From positions 744,001 through 808,000 of the forward strand of contig NZ_WQHP01000001.1 in the NCBI RefSeq assembly GCF_013035315.1: 64,000 nt of DNA, written 5' to 3'. The notes under the pieces are model-generated. The model worked only from the letters and a program-made list of their open reading frames with translations. It was not told the DNA's origin and did no database searches. Position numbers and translations under genes: made by a program. The stretch is from Ruegeria arenilitoris (GTDB lineage Bacteria; Pseudomonadota; Alphaproteobacteria; Rhodobacterales; Rhodobacteraceae). This document shows, piece after piece, positions 17,811 through 28,456 of this stretch; the stretch's first letter is position 1; every line of letters begins with the position of its first letter.

Positions 17811-18488
17811 TCAGCGGATCACCCCTTCCAGCACGGCACGGAACCGTGGCTGCAGATGTTCCATCAACAGGGACGCGACGGCCTTGTCCGTCAGATCCAA
17901 AACCACGCCCTGATCTTCGGCCCGAACCCGGATACCGCTTTGTGCGTCGTCGGAGGCATGCAGCTCGACCTGCTCGCGCAGCATCTTGGCGGTCAGGCCC
18001 AGAACGTATTTGGTCAGCTTTCCCGATTGAATATCGTCTGCGTTCTGCTTGATGTCTTCCTGCGTGGCCACTTTGGCAGGCAGAATGACCTGAACCTTCC
18101 CATCCAGATTAACGCCTTCAGCCTCGCGTCCGACGACCTCAAGGATCATCTGCTTCAACAGGTCCGGGTCAGCCATTTCCTTGGTCACCAGGCGTTCAAC
18201 ATCTTCGCGAAACCGGTCGGTCAGCCCGCCTTTCATCGTCAGCACCGCATCCCGCATCGCAGTGTTCAGTGCCTCTTCCCCGGCCGCGCGGTAGTTGTCG
18301 GAATCCGTGCGGGCCTTTTTCTGGTAGTCATCCGCTTCGCGCTTGGCGTCGGCCAATATCTTGGCCGCTTCGGCCTTGGCGTCGGCACGCAGCTTTTCCG
18401 CATCCGCCTGACCTGCGGCCACGCCATCATTGCGCAGCTTGTCGATCAGGGCATCCACACCATGAGAAATCATGCCATCCTGTGCCAT
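17811..18488 (-). CDS. atpE (V/A-type): V/A-type ATPase subunit E (peripheral stalk)
   Basis: 225 aa. Residues about 20-100 form a long Ala/Lys/Glu/Asp-rich coiled coil (ADAEKLRADAKAEAAKILAD and onward), typical of the peripheral stalk that holds the head against rotation. A globular C-terminal domain follows. In other systems E pairs with G/H, but no G/H gene is visible here. The start codon shares one base with the stop of K. Assignment rests on composition, length and operon position. Confidence 0.82.
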   Translation of the reverse strand: MAQDGMISHGVDALIDKLRNDGVAAGQADAEKLRADAKAEAAKILADAKREADDYQKKARTDSDNYRAAGEEALNTAMRDAVLTMKGGLTDRFREDVERLVTKEMADPDLLKQMILEVVGREAEGVNLDGKVQVILPAKVATQEDIKQNADDIQSGKLTKYVLGLTAKMLREQVELHASDDAQSGIRVRAEDQGVVLDLTDKAVASLLMEHLQPRFRAVLEGVIR

Positions 18489-18931
18489 CAGCTAATCCCC
18501 GCACTGATGACGAGAGCGAAAACGAAGGCAAAGACGCCGAACCCTTCAATGATCGCCGCCGGGGCAAGCGCCAATCCGAAGATCTCAGGCTTTTCCTTGG
18601 TGGCATTGATCGCTGCCGCACAGGCCCGGCCCTGCCAGATCCCGCAATACATCAGTGCGATGCCCGACAGGATGCCGATCCCGAACAATCCACCCGCGTT
18701 TTCAGGTGTTACGTCCCGGTTCAAGGTAAACATGATAACAATGCCGTAAATCACCATGGTCGAAGGAAAGGCCGAAACGCCGACGAAACGACCGTAGCCA
18801 CCTTCGGTCTCGGTCATGGCACCGATACTGGCCTGCCCGGCGATGGCACAGCCGATGGCGCTTGCTGCTGCGCCCAGCGCCATTGGCGCGTAGATACCCA
18901 GCCAACCCAATGTCAGTACAAGCTCATTCAT
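18488..18931 (-). CDS. atpK (V/A-type): V/A-type ATPase proteolipid subunit K (rotor ring)
   Basis: 147 aa with four membrane helices as two hairpins, the duplicated V-type form. Only the second hairpin has the ion-binding carboxylate, Glu129 (PAAIIEGFGVF). The first hairpin has PSTMVIYG at 56-63 instead of the PGTQ-like segment of Na+-binding NtpK-type rotors: Thr58 is kept but the next Gln is Met59. Gln100 (WQGR) in helix 3 is kept. This leans toward H+ rather than Na+, which is inference. GGAGG lies before the ATG; it overlaps I by 4 bases. Confidence 0.9.
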   Translation of the reverse strand: MNELVLTLGWLGIYAPMALGAAASAIGCAIAGQASIGAMTETEGGYGRFVGVSAFPSTMVIYGIVIMFTLNRDVTPENAGGLFGIGILSGIALMYCGIWQGRACAAAINATKEKPEIFGLALAPAAIIEGFGVFAFVFALVISAGIS

Positions 18932-20724
18932 TCCTGAACCTCCTTACGGGCGAACGGACGAAAGACGATGCCTTCGTCCGGCAGACCCCATTTAAAAAAT
19001 TCGATGTAATTGAGACGTAACCCGTGGACGACGCCGCTCATCATGGCGAGGGCGAAGTTGAGAACATGGCCGATGATCAGGATCAGAAGGCCAAACAGTA
19101 TCCCCGGCCCCTTCAGCGCCTGCATGACCGAGACTGCCAGATCATTGAACGTGATCGCCAGCGAGGCCGACGCCAGACCCAGCGCGAACAGGCGCATATA
19201 GCTGAGCACATCCCCAAACGCGCCCATGGCACCGGCGAGGCTTTGTAGCCCTTCGATCAGACGCCATAGCCAGTCGGTCGGCTTCTTGATGACGCGCTCG
19301 CTTGAGAACCAGACAATTGCCAGAACTCCAACCGCCATCAGTACCCCGCCCGGCACTGCCGAATTGCCTTTCATGTAGCTGAGCCACAGGACAAAGCCGC
19401 CAATCAGCGCTGCGATCCAGCCCAGGTTGGCGATGGCCTTCCGGTGCCCCCATGCCGCCCGTGCGGCCAGCGCGTTGGCCAGAACCAGATGCAAAACACC
19501 CACGACGATCGAGACCATCATCATCGCGCCAAAATTGTTCAAATCCAAAATCTTGAGGCGCGCCCAAAACGACCCATCCGGCGGCGATACGCCAAAGTAA
19601 CTGCCCACCAGAATGCCGTAGAGGATCGTGGCACCCGATATGATCACACCGAAACGTCGCCACGACCTTTCGCCTGGCGTGGCATCCAACCGTTTCCAGA
19701 ACAGCAAAAGACCCAGCAGGATAACCGCGCCATACCCCGCATCGGCCACGATCATCGCGAAGAATATCGCAAAGGATGCAGCGACGATCACGCTGGGATC
19801 CCAATCCTTGTACCCCGGCACTTGATAAAACAGCGCCAAATCCACGGCAGCGCTGCGTTTTTCCGGCTGTTCCAACAGTGTCGGCGGGCTGTCTTCGGGG
19901 CCGGGTTCTTCGATCAGAACGGCGGCGTCTTTGGCGCCTGCCATCTCCAGTACCGCATCCACACGATCCTCGGGGACCCACCCCTGCAGGGCAAACATCG
20001 CGTCTTCGTCACGCACCTTTTGCGTCGCATGCGCCAACTCGGCCGCGCTTTCGGCAACGGACAGGTTCCGTCGCATCAAGGTCAGATAGCGGGTCTGTGC
20101 TATCCGTTCAGCTTCCAGAGACTCAATCGCGATCTCCGCCTCTTCCAGCTGCGCCTCCAGCTCGTGAATGGGCAGCGATCCGGTATGCGTGCGCGGGACC
20201 GGCAGGATGTCATCATCCGGCTCGTCCGGCGCGATCAGAACCGCATAGATGAACCGGTGGTCCTGTTCCAAAATAGCCCAAGGTATTTCCGGCGCTTCAA
20301 GCGCATCCCGGTGCTTGAGCGGCAGTTGATAAAACCATAGGCGATTGCCCGCGAGCACATCATCAGGTGGAAAATCCAGATCCCCCCAAGGGCGCACCTG
20401 CGCGATCCGGTTGGCCAAGAAGTCCCTGCGATCCGCCATATCCCGAGTGCGCTGCATCAGGTCCAGCACGTCTTTGACGAACTGGTCCATGTCAAACCCC
20501 GGGTCGCGCTGAATCTGCCGACGCTGTTCGGCGGCGTCATTCAGAAACCGAAGCGCCTTATAAGCATCCCGCGCGCCGCGTTCGCTGATTTTCTCGGGCT
20601 CGCTGGGCGGCGGAGCAAGCGGCAGGACATGCATACAGCCCAAATCCTGCAGCGCCTCAAGCGTCTCGGTTTTTTGGGCGGCCCGCCCGACCAGCGATAA
20701 TTTCTTGAGGCGCGCGACACTCAT
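18928..20724 (-). CDS. atpI (V/A-type): V/A-type ATPase subunit I (membrane stator)
   Basis: 598 aa. The N-terminal half (about 1-300) is cytosolic and coiled-coil forming. The C-terminal half has around seven membrane helices and forms the stator half-channels beside the rotor. The family segment FFAMIVADAGYGAVILL (near 325-340) and the region with FGDVLSYMRLFALGLASASLAITFN are clear. The essential Arg lies in LSYMRLFALGLA. It is slightly shorter than many I subunits. It overlaps D and K by 4 bases each. Confidence 0.94.
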   Translation of the reverse strand: MSVARLKKLSLVGRAAQKTETLEALQDLGCMHVLPLAPPPSEPEKISERGARDAYKALRFLNDAAEQRRQIQRDPGFDMDQFVKDVLDLMQRTRDMADRRDFLANRIAQVRPWGDLDFPPDDVLAGNRLWFYQLPLKHRDALEAPEIPWAILEQDHRFIYAVLIAPDEPDDDILPVPRTHTGSLPIHELEAQLEEAEIAIESLEAERIAQTRYLTLMRRNLSVAESAAELAHATQKVRDEDAMFALQGWVPEDRVDAVLEMAGAKDAAVLIEEPGPEDSPPTLLEQPEKRSAAVDLALFYQVPGYKDWDPSVIVAASFAIFFAMIVADAGYGAVILLGLLLFWKRLDATPGERSWRRFGVIISGATILYGILVGSYFGVSPPDGSFWARLKILDLNNFGAMMMVSIVVGVLHLVLANALAARAAWGHRKAIANLGWIAALIGGFVLWLSYMKGNSAVPGGVLMAVGVLAIVWFSSERVIKKPTDWLWRLIEGLQSLAGAMGAFGDVLSYMRLFALGLASASLAITFNDLAVSVMQALKGPGILFGLLILIIGHVLNFALAMMSGVVHGLRLNYIEFFKWGLPDEGIVFRPFARKEVQE

Positions 20725-21326
20725 GACACCGCCTCCTGCGCATGTTTGCGCTTTGAAATTTTCGACCGGACCACGGCCTGCATCTGTTCATCACTCAGAT
20801 AAATGCGGATTTTCTTTATGTTGGCTTTCGCACGCGGGATCAGAACCTTTTCGAACAGGTTGACCCGCTGCGTAATCGTCGCGACAGCCTTGTCGAATAT
20901 CTTCACCCGCTCTTCGGCCACTTTGACGCGCAGGCGCGCCTCAATCATATCATGCAGCAGGTTTGCCGCCGCATCGACCCAATGGGGCTTTGCCAGATAG
21001 GAGTACGGACGCACCGCGACCTCGATCCGGTCCAACGCCGGCATCTTGACGCCCACCACGTTGACCTCTTTGACCTGATAATCTTTCAGCTCGACCAACC
21101 CGTCCAGATCGATGCCCTGCTGCGCCAGCATGGGCAGCTTTTCCCCCACCTTCTGCGCCAGTTCCTGCACCTCCTCTTCAAGGCGCTTCACATCCTCTCG
21201 CGCCTTGGCGCGTTCCGCCATCAATTGCTGACGCTTGAGGTCAAGCGACGGCAAGAACCTCTCATAGCTTTTCAGCTGGGTCTGCTGGCGGGCCAGCGAC
21301 GATTTATTCAGCTGCAACCGCGCCAT
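20721..21326 (-). CDS. atpD (V/A-type): V/A-type ATPase subunit D (central rotor shaft)
   Basis: 201 aa from the ATG at 21326, which has AAGG 6 bases upstream; an ATG two codons earlier is also possible. It starts MARLQLNKSSLARQ, a typical D opening, and both ends form long helices that make the shaft turning inside the head. It overlaps the 3' end of B by about 20 bases. No separate F subunit gene, the usual partner of D, was found in the operon. Confidence 0.9.
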   Translation of the reverse strand: MARLQLNKSSLARQQTQLKSYERFLPSLDLKRQQLMAERAKAREDVKRLEEEVQELAQKVGEKLPMLAQQGIDLDGLVELKDYQVKEVNVVGVKMPALDRIEVAVRPYSYLAKPHWVDAAANLLHDMIEARLRVKVAEERVKIFDKAVATITQRVNLFEKVLIPRAKANIKKIRIYLSDEQMQAVVRSKISKRKHAQEAVS

Positions 21327-22665
21327 CGGCATCCTTTGGGAAATACTTGTCGATCAAAGCCTGCTTCATCAGCAGCTGTTCTGGAGCAAAACACTCGGCC
21401 AGAGTTTTCCAGCCCAGATCCAGCGCTTCTTCCAGCGGGATCGAGACGTTGATGTCCATGAACCGCGTTTTGAAAAGGTCACCGAACTTCAACAACTGAT
21501 GGTCGTAATCCGACAGATCAAACGCCATCGCCTGCTTTTGCGCGGCGTCGCGGCTTTCGGAATAAAACCGGATCATGGTGTTCATGATCTGACTGTGGTC
21601 CTCGCGCGTGGTCTTGCCAATCACGTTCTGCTTGAGGCGCGAGAGGCTGCCGAACGGATCGATCACTCCGGAATGCAGATAGAACTGCCCCTCGGTGATA
21701 TACCCTGTGTTGTCCGGCACCGGATGGGTCACGTCATTGCCCGGCATCGTGGTCACCGTCAGCACCGTGACCGATCCGCCCTTGGCATAGTCACAGGCTT
21801 TTTCGTACCGCCGCGCCAGCTGCGAGTAGAGATCCCCCATATAGCCACGCTGCGAGGGCACGCGTTCCTGGCTGATGCCGACTTCTTTCATCGCATCGGC
21901 ATAGGCGGTCATGTCGGTCAGCAGGACCAGCACGCGCTTGCCTTCTTCCACCGCAAACTTCTCGGCCACGGCCAGTGCCATGTCGGGCACCAGCAGCCGT
22001 TCAACCAAAGGGTCCATCGCCTGATTGACGAACATCACGGTGCGCGAGAACACGCCCGCATCCTCGAATGAGGTGCGGAACGTGTGATAGTCATCAAAGA
22101 TCAGTCCCAGTCCGCCAAACACCACGATATCGGCATCCGCCTGAATGCCGATCCGGCTGAGGAAGGCATTAAACGGTTCGCCAGAGACCGAAAAGATCGG
22201 GATTTTCTGGCTTTCAACCAGAGTGTTGAACACGTCGATCATCGGCACATCGGTGCGGATCATCTTGTTGGGCACGGCCCGTTCTGCCGGGTTCACAGTC
22301 GGCCCACCGATATCCACACGCGGCTCGGACGACAGGTCAGGCCCGCCATCAATGGAAACGCCCGCGCCGTCAAACACGCGCCCCAGAATGTTCTGCGAAT
22401 ACGGCGTCTGCATTGGGTGGCCCAGAAACGTGGCCGTCGCCTCAGTCGAAACACCCTTGGTGCCCGAAAACACCTGCAGCGTGACTACATCCCTGTCGAT
22501 GAAGATCGCCTGAGCCAGCGTTTTGTGACCGTCCACAGTCTCGATCACAGCCAGATCGTTGAACCGCACCGCCGCGTCGGTTGAGCCGTCCAGCGGCACC
22601 CTGACCTTGATCGTATCCCCGACAATTTCAAGAACACGCGTATACTTTAAAAGACTACGGGACAT
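21304..22665 (-). CDS. atpB (V/A-type): V/A-type ATPase subunit B (non-catalytic)
   Basis: 453 aa. It is the regulatory head subunit. It lacks a P-loop (SVSGEPFNAFLSRI stands at that place), which distinguishes it from A. GYMGDLYSQLARRYEKA and DNTGYITEGQFYLHSG are conserved B features. It is the first gene of the operon, with GAGGA 6 bases before the ATG. The 203-base upstream spacer should contain the promoter; a 12-base palindrome (22754-22765) lies there. The start of the operon with B and end with A is a permuted order. Confidence 0.95.
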   Translation of the reverse strand: MSRSLLKYTRVLEIVGDTIKVRVPLDGSTDAAVRFNDLAVIETVDGHKTLAQAIFIDRDVVTLQVFSGTKGVSTEATATFLGHPMQTPYSQNILGRVFDGAGVSIDGGPDLSSEPRVDIGGPTVNPAERAVPNKMIRTDVPMIDVFNTLVESQKIPIFSVSGEPFNAFLSRIGIQADADIVVFGGLGLIFDDYHTFRTSFEDAGVFSRTVMFVNQAMDPLVERLLVPDMALAVAEKFAVEEGKRVLVLLTDMTAYADAMKEVGISQERVPSQRGYMGDLYSQLARRYEKACDYAKGGSVTVLTVTTMPGNDVTHPVPDNTGYITEGQFYLHSGVIDPFGSLSRLKQNVIGKTTREDHSQIMNTMIRFYSESRDAAQKQAMAFDLSDYDHQLLKFGDLFKTRFMDINVSIPLEEALDLGWKTLAECFAPEQLLMKQALIDKYFPKDADGAVAAE

Positions 22666-22753
22666 TGCTCATCCTCGGTCATTTAAGAATTTTTCAAATC
22701 GTCGCAGGAAAATCAGCAACCGTTTTCTGCAATCATAGGGTCAGCTTACAACG

Positions 22754-22765
22754 AATTCATGAATT
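22754..22765. promoter_or_regulatory. Palindrome upstream of the V/A-ATPase operon
   Basis: AATTCATGAATT is a perfect 12-base palindrome about 90 bases upstream of the subunit B start, in the 203-base spacer after the MATE gene. It could be part of a promoter or operator. Short palindromes occur by chance, so confidence is low. Confidence 0.3.
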
Positions 22766-22868
22766 GGCAAATGAGGATGCGACGGACGAAAGGCCGCGCC
22801 CAAAACGTGTCAAATTATTGCCCATACAGTTGGCGCGAAAGGGTGCCACCATTGCGGGCCAACCCAAC

Positions 22869-24272
22869 TCACCAGCCTCTGCGCCCGAACAAGGACTGCA
22901 AACGGCTTTGACCGGCAAATGGGTCGACCTCCTTGGGCGCGGTCAGACCCGATACGACGCGACGCACCAGACCCCAGCAGATCACAGCGAAGATGACGCC
23001 GCCCAGCGCCTGCCCCAGCAGCACCCCTGGCGCGCCGGCCAGATAAGCGCCCGCAACCGCAAAGGGCCAGGTCCCAAGCGTATGGCGGCCCCAGTTAACC
23101 CACGTAGAATAAATGGGATAGCCAAGGTTATTGAAGCTGGCATTTGCCACAAAGATCACGCCGTTGAAGAACGACGCCAGCGCCAATGGCCCGCAAAACA
23201 GATAGATAAGTGTCCGTGTCTCGCCTTGTGCCTGAAACAGATCCGCGATGGGTGCGCGCAAAACAAACAGAACGGCTGCCATCAAAACCACGTAGACGGC
23301 GGTGAACTTCACTCCGGCCAAAAAAGCGCCCCTGACGCGATCATATTGTCCGGCCCCAAAGTTCTGGCCAACGATTGGGCCAATGGCACCGGACAGAGCA
23401 AAAACGACGGAAAACGCAACGGGCATAAGCCGCCCGATCACGGCCATCCCTGCCACTGCATCGGTGCCGAATTGGGCGACCTCTCTGATAACAATGGCAT
23501 TGCCGACTGGCGTAGCGACATTGGTCAATACCGCTGGGATAGCAATCGCGCGGACCGGCGCGAGATCATCTCTCAATTGCGCGAGCGAGGGTTTTGCAAA
23601 TCCGCGGTGGACACGTATGGCCGGTCGGACCGCTGCGATCAGCATACAGATCCGGGCGATCACAGACGCAATTGCCGCACCGTCCAGTCCAAGACCCACG
23701 CCAAAGATGAGGATCGGGTCCAGAATCGCATTCGCTAACCCTCCGTAAATTGTCGCCTGCATGGACCTGCGCGCATCGCCGTATGCACGCAGAACGGCCA
23801 TGCCGGTCATCGCCACAGCCATGACCCACATGGTTGGCAGAATGATGGTCACGTATCGCACCGCCAGTTCCAGAACCTCACCCTGCGCCCCCAGAAGCGA
23901 CAGGCAAAACTTGAGGTTGATCATGACGAGGGCGGATATGACCAGACCGGTGAGAATGCCCAGAAGGGCTACGCTGGTCCCGAATTGCCGCGCTTTTTCC
24001 GGCCGCCCTGCCCCCAACTCGCGCGCGACCAACGCCCCTGCTGCGATGGACAGGCCCACGTTGATCGAGTTGGTGAAGAACAGCAGTGTTCCAGCATAAC
24101 CAACTGCCGCCGCCAACGCGTCATTGCCCAGCATCGAGATGAAGACCATATCCACAAAGTCGACCGCAAAAATCGCCATCAGGCCGATGCTGGTGGTCAG
24201 CGACATGCGGGTCACATGCCGCATCAGGCTACCGGTCAGAAAGACGGCTGTACCCGCTGGTTGTTTTGCCAT
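22869..24272 (-). CDS. MATE family efflux transporter
   Basis: 467 aa from the ATG at 24272 (MAKQPAGTAVF); an N-terminal extension to 24374 is rejected. Twelve membrane helices in two repeats fit the MATE/NorM-like family (DUF-free, FVDMVFISMLGNDALAAAVGYA in the first repeat, and VGQNFGAGQYDRVRGAF at the second). Such proteins export cationic drugs or metabolites in exchange for Na+ or H+. It is on the same strand as, and upstream of, the V/A-ATPase operon, 203 bases away. A shared ion currency is possible but not shown. Confidence 0.9.
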   Translation of the reverse strand: MAKQPAGTAVFLTGSLMRHVTRMSLTTSIGLMAIFAVDFVDMVFISMLGNDALAAAVGYAGTLLFFTNSINVGLSIAAGALVARELGAGRPEKARQFGTSVALLGILTGLVISALVMINLKFCLSLLGAQGEVLELAVRYVTIILPTMWVMAVAMTGMAVLRAYGDARRSMQATIYGGLANAILDPILIFGVGLGLDGAAIASVIARICMLIAAVRPAIRVHRGFAKPSLAQLRDDLAPVRAIAIPAVLTNVATPVGNAIVIREVAQFGTDAVAGMAVIGRLMPVAFSVVFALSGAIGPIVGQNFGAGQYDRVRGAFLAGVKFTAVYVVLMAAVLFVLRAPIADLFQAQGETRTLIYLFCGPLALASFFNGVIFVANASFNNLGYPIYSTWVNWGRHTLGTWPFAVAGAYLAGAPGVLLGQALGGVIFAVICWGLVRRVVSGLTAPKEVDPFAGQSRLQSLFGRRGW

Positions 24273-24533
24273 CGGCTGGTCTGCCCCATTGTATCTAGCG
24301 ACAATCTGCCGGTGATTGGCACATGTCAGCAACATGAAACTGGAACTGAAGACAATGTATGCACCAAATGCCAATTTCTACCGTCAACACGATAGGCAAA
24401 TTCATTCGACTATACGGGTGACTTTAAGTAGTTGATTTGCGTGCAGTCATTTTCATGCCATACTCCGTCAAGAATTTTTCGATCGCTGTCCTCCGCTGTT
24501 TTGTTTTATGAGTAAAAAGGTGAACTAGTTGCC

Positions 24534-25946
24534 ATGCGACGCGTATCCTTAGACGAAGCCAGTTCTCGCGAATGGGACGTCATAATTGCAGGATCAAGTT
24601 TCTCTGCGATGTTCTTTGGTCATGGGCTACCTAGGGACCTAAACGTACTAATTGTGGAAAAAGGCCTTAAATACACTCATTCAGACCAAGTCAAAAACGG
24701 GCCGGCGGTCCAAGAAACGATTACCCAGCGAAATACTTCCGGGCTGAAAAAAAACTGGCTCGCTTTCACTCTGCTGGGCGGCAATTCGAATTACTGGTGG
24801 GGCAATGTACCCAGGTTTCACCCGGATGATTTTGTTCTGAACAGCAAGTTTGGGGTCGGTTTGGATTGGCCCATTACTTACCAAGATCTCGAACCTTATT
24901 GGGAACGGGTGGAAGACATCATCGAAGTTGCCGGCGGTCAGTCACTGGATATTCTTCCACGCAGAAGGCCATTTCCCTATCCCGCACACACGCCTTCCAG
25001 AGCTGATTTAGCCCTACAAGAATCATCCCCTCTTTGGGTGCCCGCTTCAAATGCTACGTCGAACGGAGGGTCGCGCCCGACCTGTTGTGTAAACGGGGTA
25101 TGCAGAACCTGCCCTATCGACTCCAAATTCACCGTTTTGAACGGCTTTGACAAACTCAATCACCCTGGATCACATTACCTCCTTGGCTCCGAAGTGAGGA
25201 CCGTTGATATCGAAGGCGGGCACGCGCGCAGCGTTCGCGTCAAAGGCTCGGATGGCAAAGAAGCACGCCTGCGGGCCAGCACAATTGCGTTGGGTACCAA
25301 CGCCATATTCAACGCAGCGATTTTGCAACGCTCAGATGTTCGCAATGATGCCCTGGGAAATTACCTACACGAGCAAGCTGTCGTGAAAGTCTTGGTGGAC
25401 ACCGCCAACATAAAGGCCTTTTTCGGAGGAACCTCGGAAACCGGCCTTGGTTATCATTTCTACCATGACATAGACCGCAGCACGGCAGCAGCAGCCTTGT
25501 TTGAAACTGTAAACGCGCCGGTCTCTGTCCGACAGGAACCCGGAAAATGGGCAAACCGCATTCATCTGCGTGTTGCGGTCGAAGACCTTCCGATTGCCGG
25601 TAACCGGGTTGTTTTGGAAAACTACGAACCAGTAATCGAATGGACCGGATACACAAGCTATGCCAAGCGTGGGGTCGAGCGCGCAATTGCAGGCCTGCCG
25701 GACATCATACCCGACAGAATTGAAAACCTTGAATCAACGGGTATTCTTCCTTCTGACGCCCATATTCAAGGCACCCACCGGATGGGCCTTTCCGCCCGAG
25801 ACTCGGTTGTGGACGACAGGCTGCGTTTGCACTCCGCACCCAATGTGTTTGTGCTTGGGTCGGGTGCATTTCCGACCTGCTCTCCGGCCAATCCATCACT
25901 TACGCTTTCAGCACTCGCATTGCGCGCATCGGAGGTCGTCGGATGA
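24534..25946 (+). CDS. GMC-type FAD-dependent oxidoreductase
   Basis: 470 aa. The N-terminal FAD fold reads DVIIAGSSFSAMFFG with Ser replacing a usual Gly. The GMC C-terminal segment is GTHRMG...FVLGSGAFPTCSPANPSLT, with the His of GTHRMG and Asn of PANPS in catalytic positions. A Cys cluster (CCVNGVCRTCP, about 183-193) resembles Fe-S or disulfide segments of membrane sugar and alcohol dehydrogenases. Together with the coupled Tat-exported gene it recalls gluconate 2-dehydrogenase-like complexes. No cytochrome c subunit follows. Lower G+C than its neighbours and a weak ribosome site suggest acquisition. Confidence 0.8.
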   Translation: MRRVSLDEASSREWDVIIAGSSFSAMFFGHGLPRDLNVLIVEKGLKYTHSDQVKNGPAVQETITQRNTSGLKKNWLAFTLLGGNSNYWWGNVPRFHPDDFVLNSKFGVGLDWPITYQDLEPYWERVEDIIEVAGGQSLDILPRRRPFPYPAHTPSRADLALQESSPLWVPASNATSNGGSRPTCCVNGVCRTCPIDSKFTVLNGFDKLNHPGSHYLLGSEVRTVDIEGGHARSVRVKGSDGKEARLRASTIALGTNAIFNAAILQRSDVRNDALGNYLHEQAVVKVLVDTANIKAFFGGTSETGLGYHFYHDIDRSTAAAALFETVNAPVSVRQEPGKWANRIHLRVAVEDLPIAGNRVVLENYEPVIEWTGYTSYAKRGVERAIAGLPDIIPDRIENLESTGILPSDAHIQGTHRMGLSARDSVVDDRLRLHSAPNVFVLGSGAFPTCSPANPSLTLSALALRASEVVG

Positions 25947-26374
25947 AGCTGACACGCCGCAAAGTTATGGCCTTGGGAGTCGGTGCGGTTGGTGCCGGTC
26001 TCGCTTATCGTGGGCTGAAAGGACAAGGCATAGCCGGGCACGCGCTGGATGTCATCCGCGACGTCTATGGGCCGGACATTGCAGCCGATCCTGCCGCGTT
26101 TGAATTTTCGCAGGCCTATGAGGCATTTGTCCTGGAAAAAGGCGTGCAGGGTCGGATGCTGGATATGGGCTATTGGGCCGGTCTTCAGACCCTTCCCTAT
26201 GTCAGCGACAAACTTAGCCGGATCAATGACAGCGTGATAGATAAATTCGCGACGTCGACCAATGTGATCCTTGCCACCGAACGAAACGTCCCGCTTGAGT
26301 TTGTGGCCCTGTTCTCCCCCTACGAAAACAGCTGTCAGAACCAATTGGGCGCGCTTGCCTATTCTGTCGCCTAG
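25943..26374 (+). CDS. Tat-exported small subunit-like protein beside the GMC oxidoreductase
   Basis: 143 aa, overlapping the GMC gene by 4 bases. The start MKLTRRKVMALGVGAVGAGLAY is a twin-arginine signal (RRKVMALG), so the protein is exported folded, probably carrying its partner along. The gene order matches the small subunit (subunit 3) of flavin dehydrogenase complexes, although sequence identity cannot be confirmed by eye. The mature part is helical with one Cys near the end (ENSCQNQ). Confidence 0.68.
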   Translation: MKLTRRKVMALGVGAVGAGLAYRGLKGQGIAGHALDVIRDVYGPDIAADPAAFEFSQAYEAFVLEKGVQGRMLDMGYWAGLQTLPYVSDKLSRINDSVIDKFATSTNVILATERNVPLEFVALFSPYENSCQNQLGALAYSVA

Positions 26375-26429
26375 CGAAGCTGCGCGGGGCAAAGGCCGAG
26401 CCGACAAATAATCTGTACAAAATCCCACG

Positions 26430-26444
26430 CTTATACATTATAAG
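26430..26444. promoter_or_regulatory. Inverted repeat upstream of the DUF3604 operon
   Basis: CTTATA-CAT-TATAAG is a perfect repeat with 6-base arms, 56 bases before the start codon, within an A+T-rich stretch. It could be an operator or an overlapping -10 element. Confidence 0.35.
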
Positions 26445-26500
26445 AAATGAATATACTAAAGTTGATATATACTTGCGACCGAACATCTGGGGAGGGTTCA

Positions 26501-28423
<1,923 letters not shown>

Positions 28424-28456
28424 TCGAACGGCAAATACTGGAAGTTCGGACCGCGT

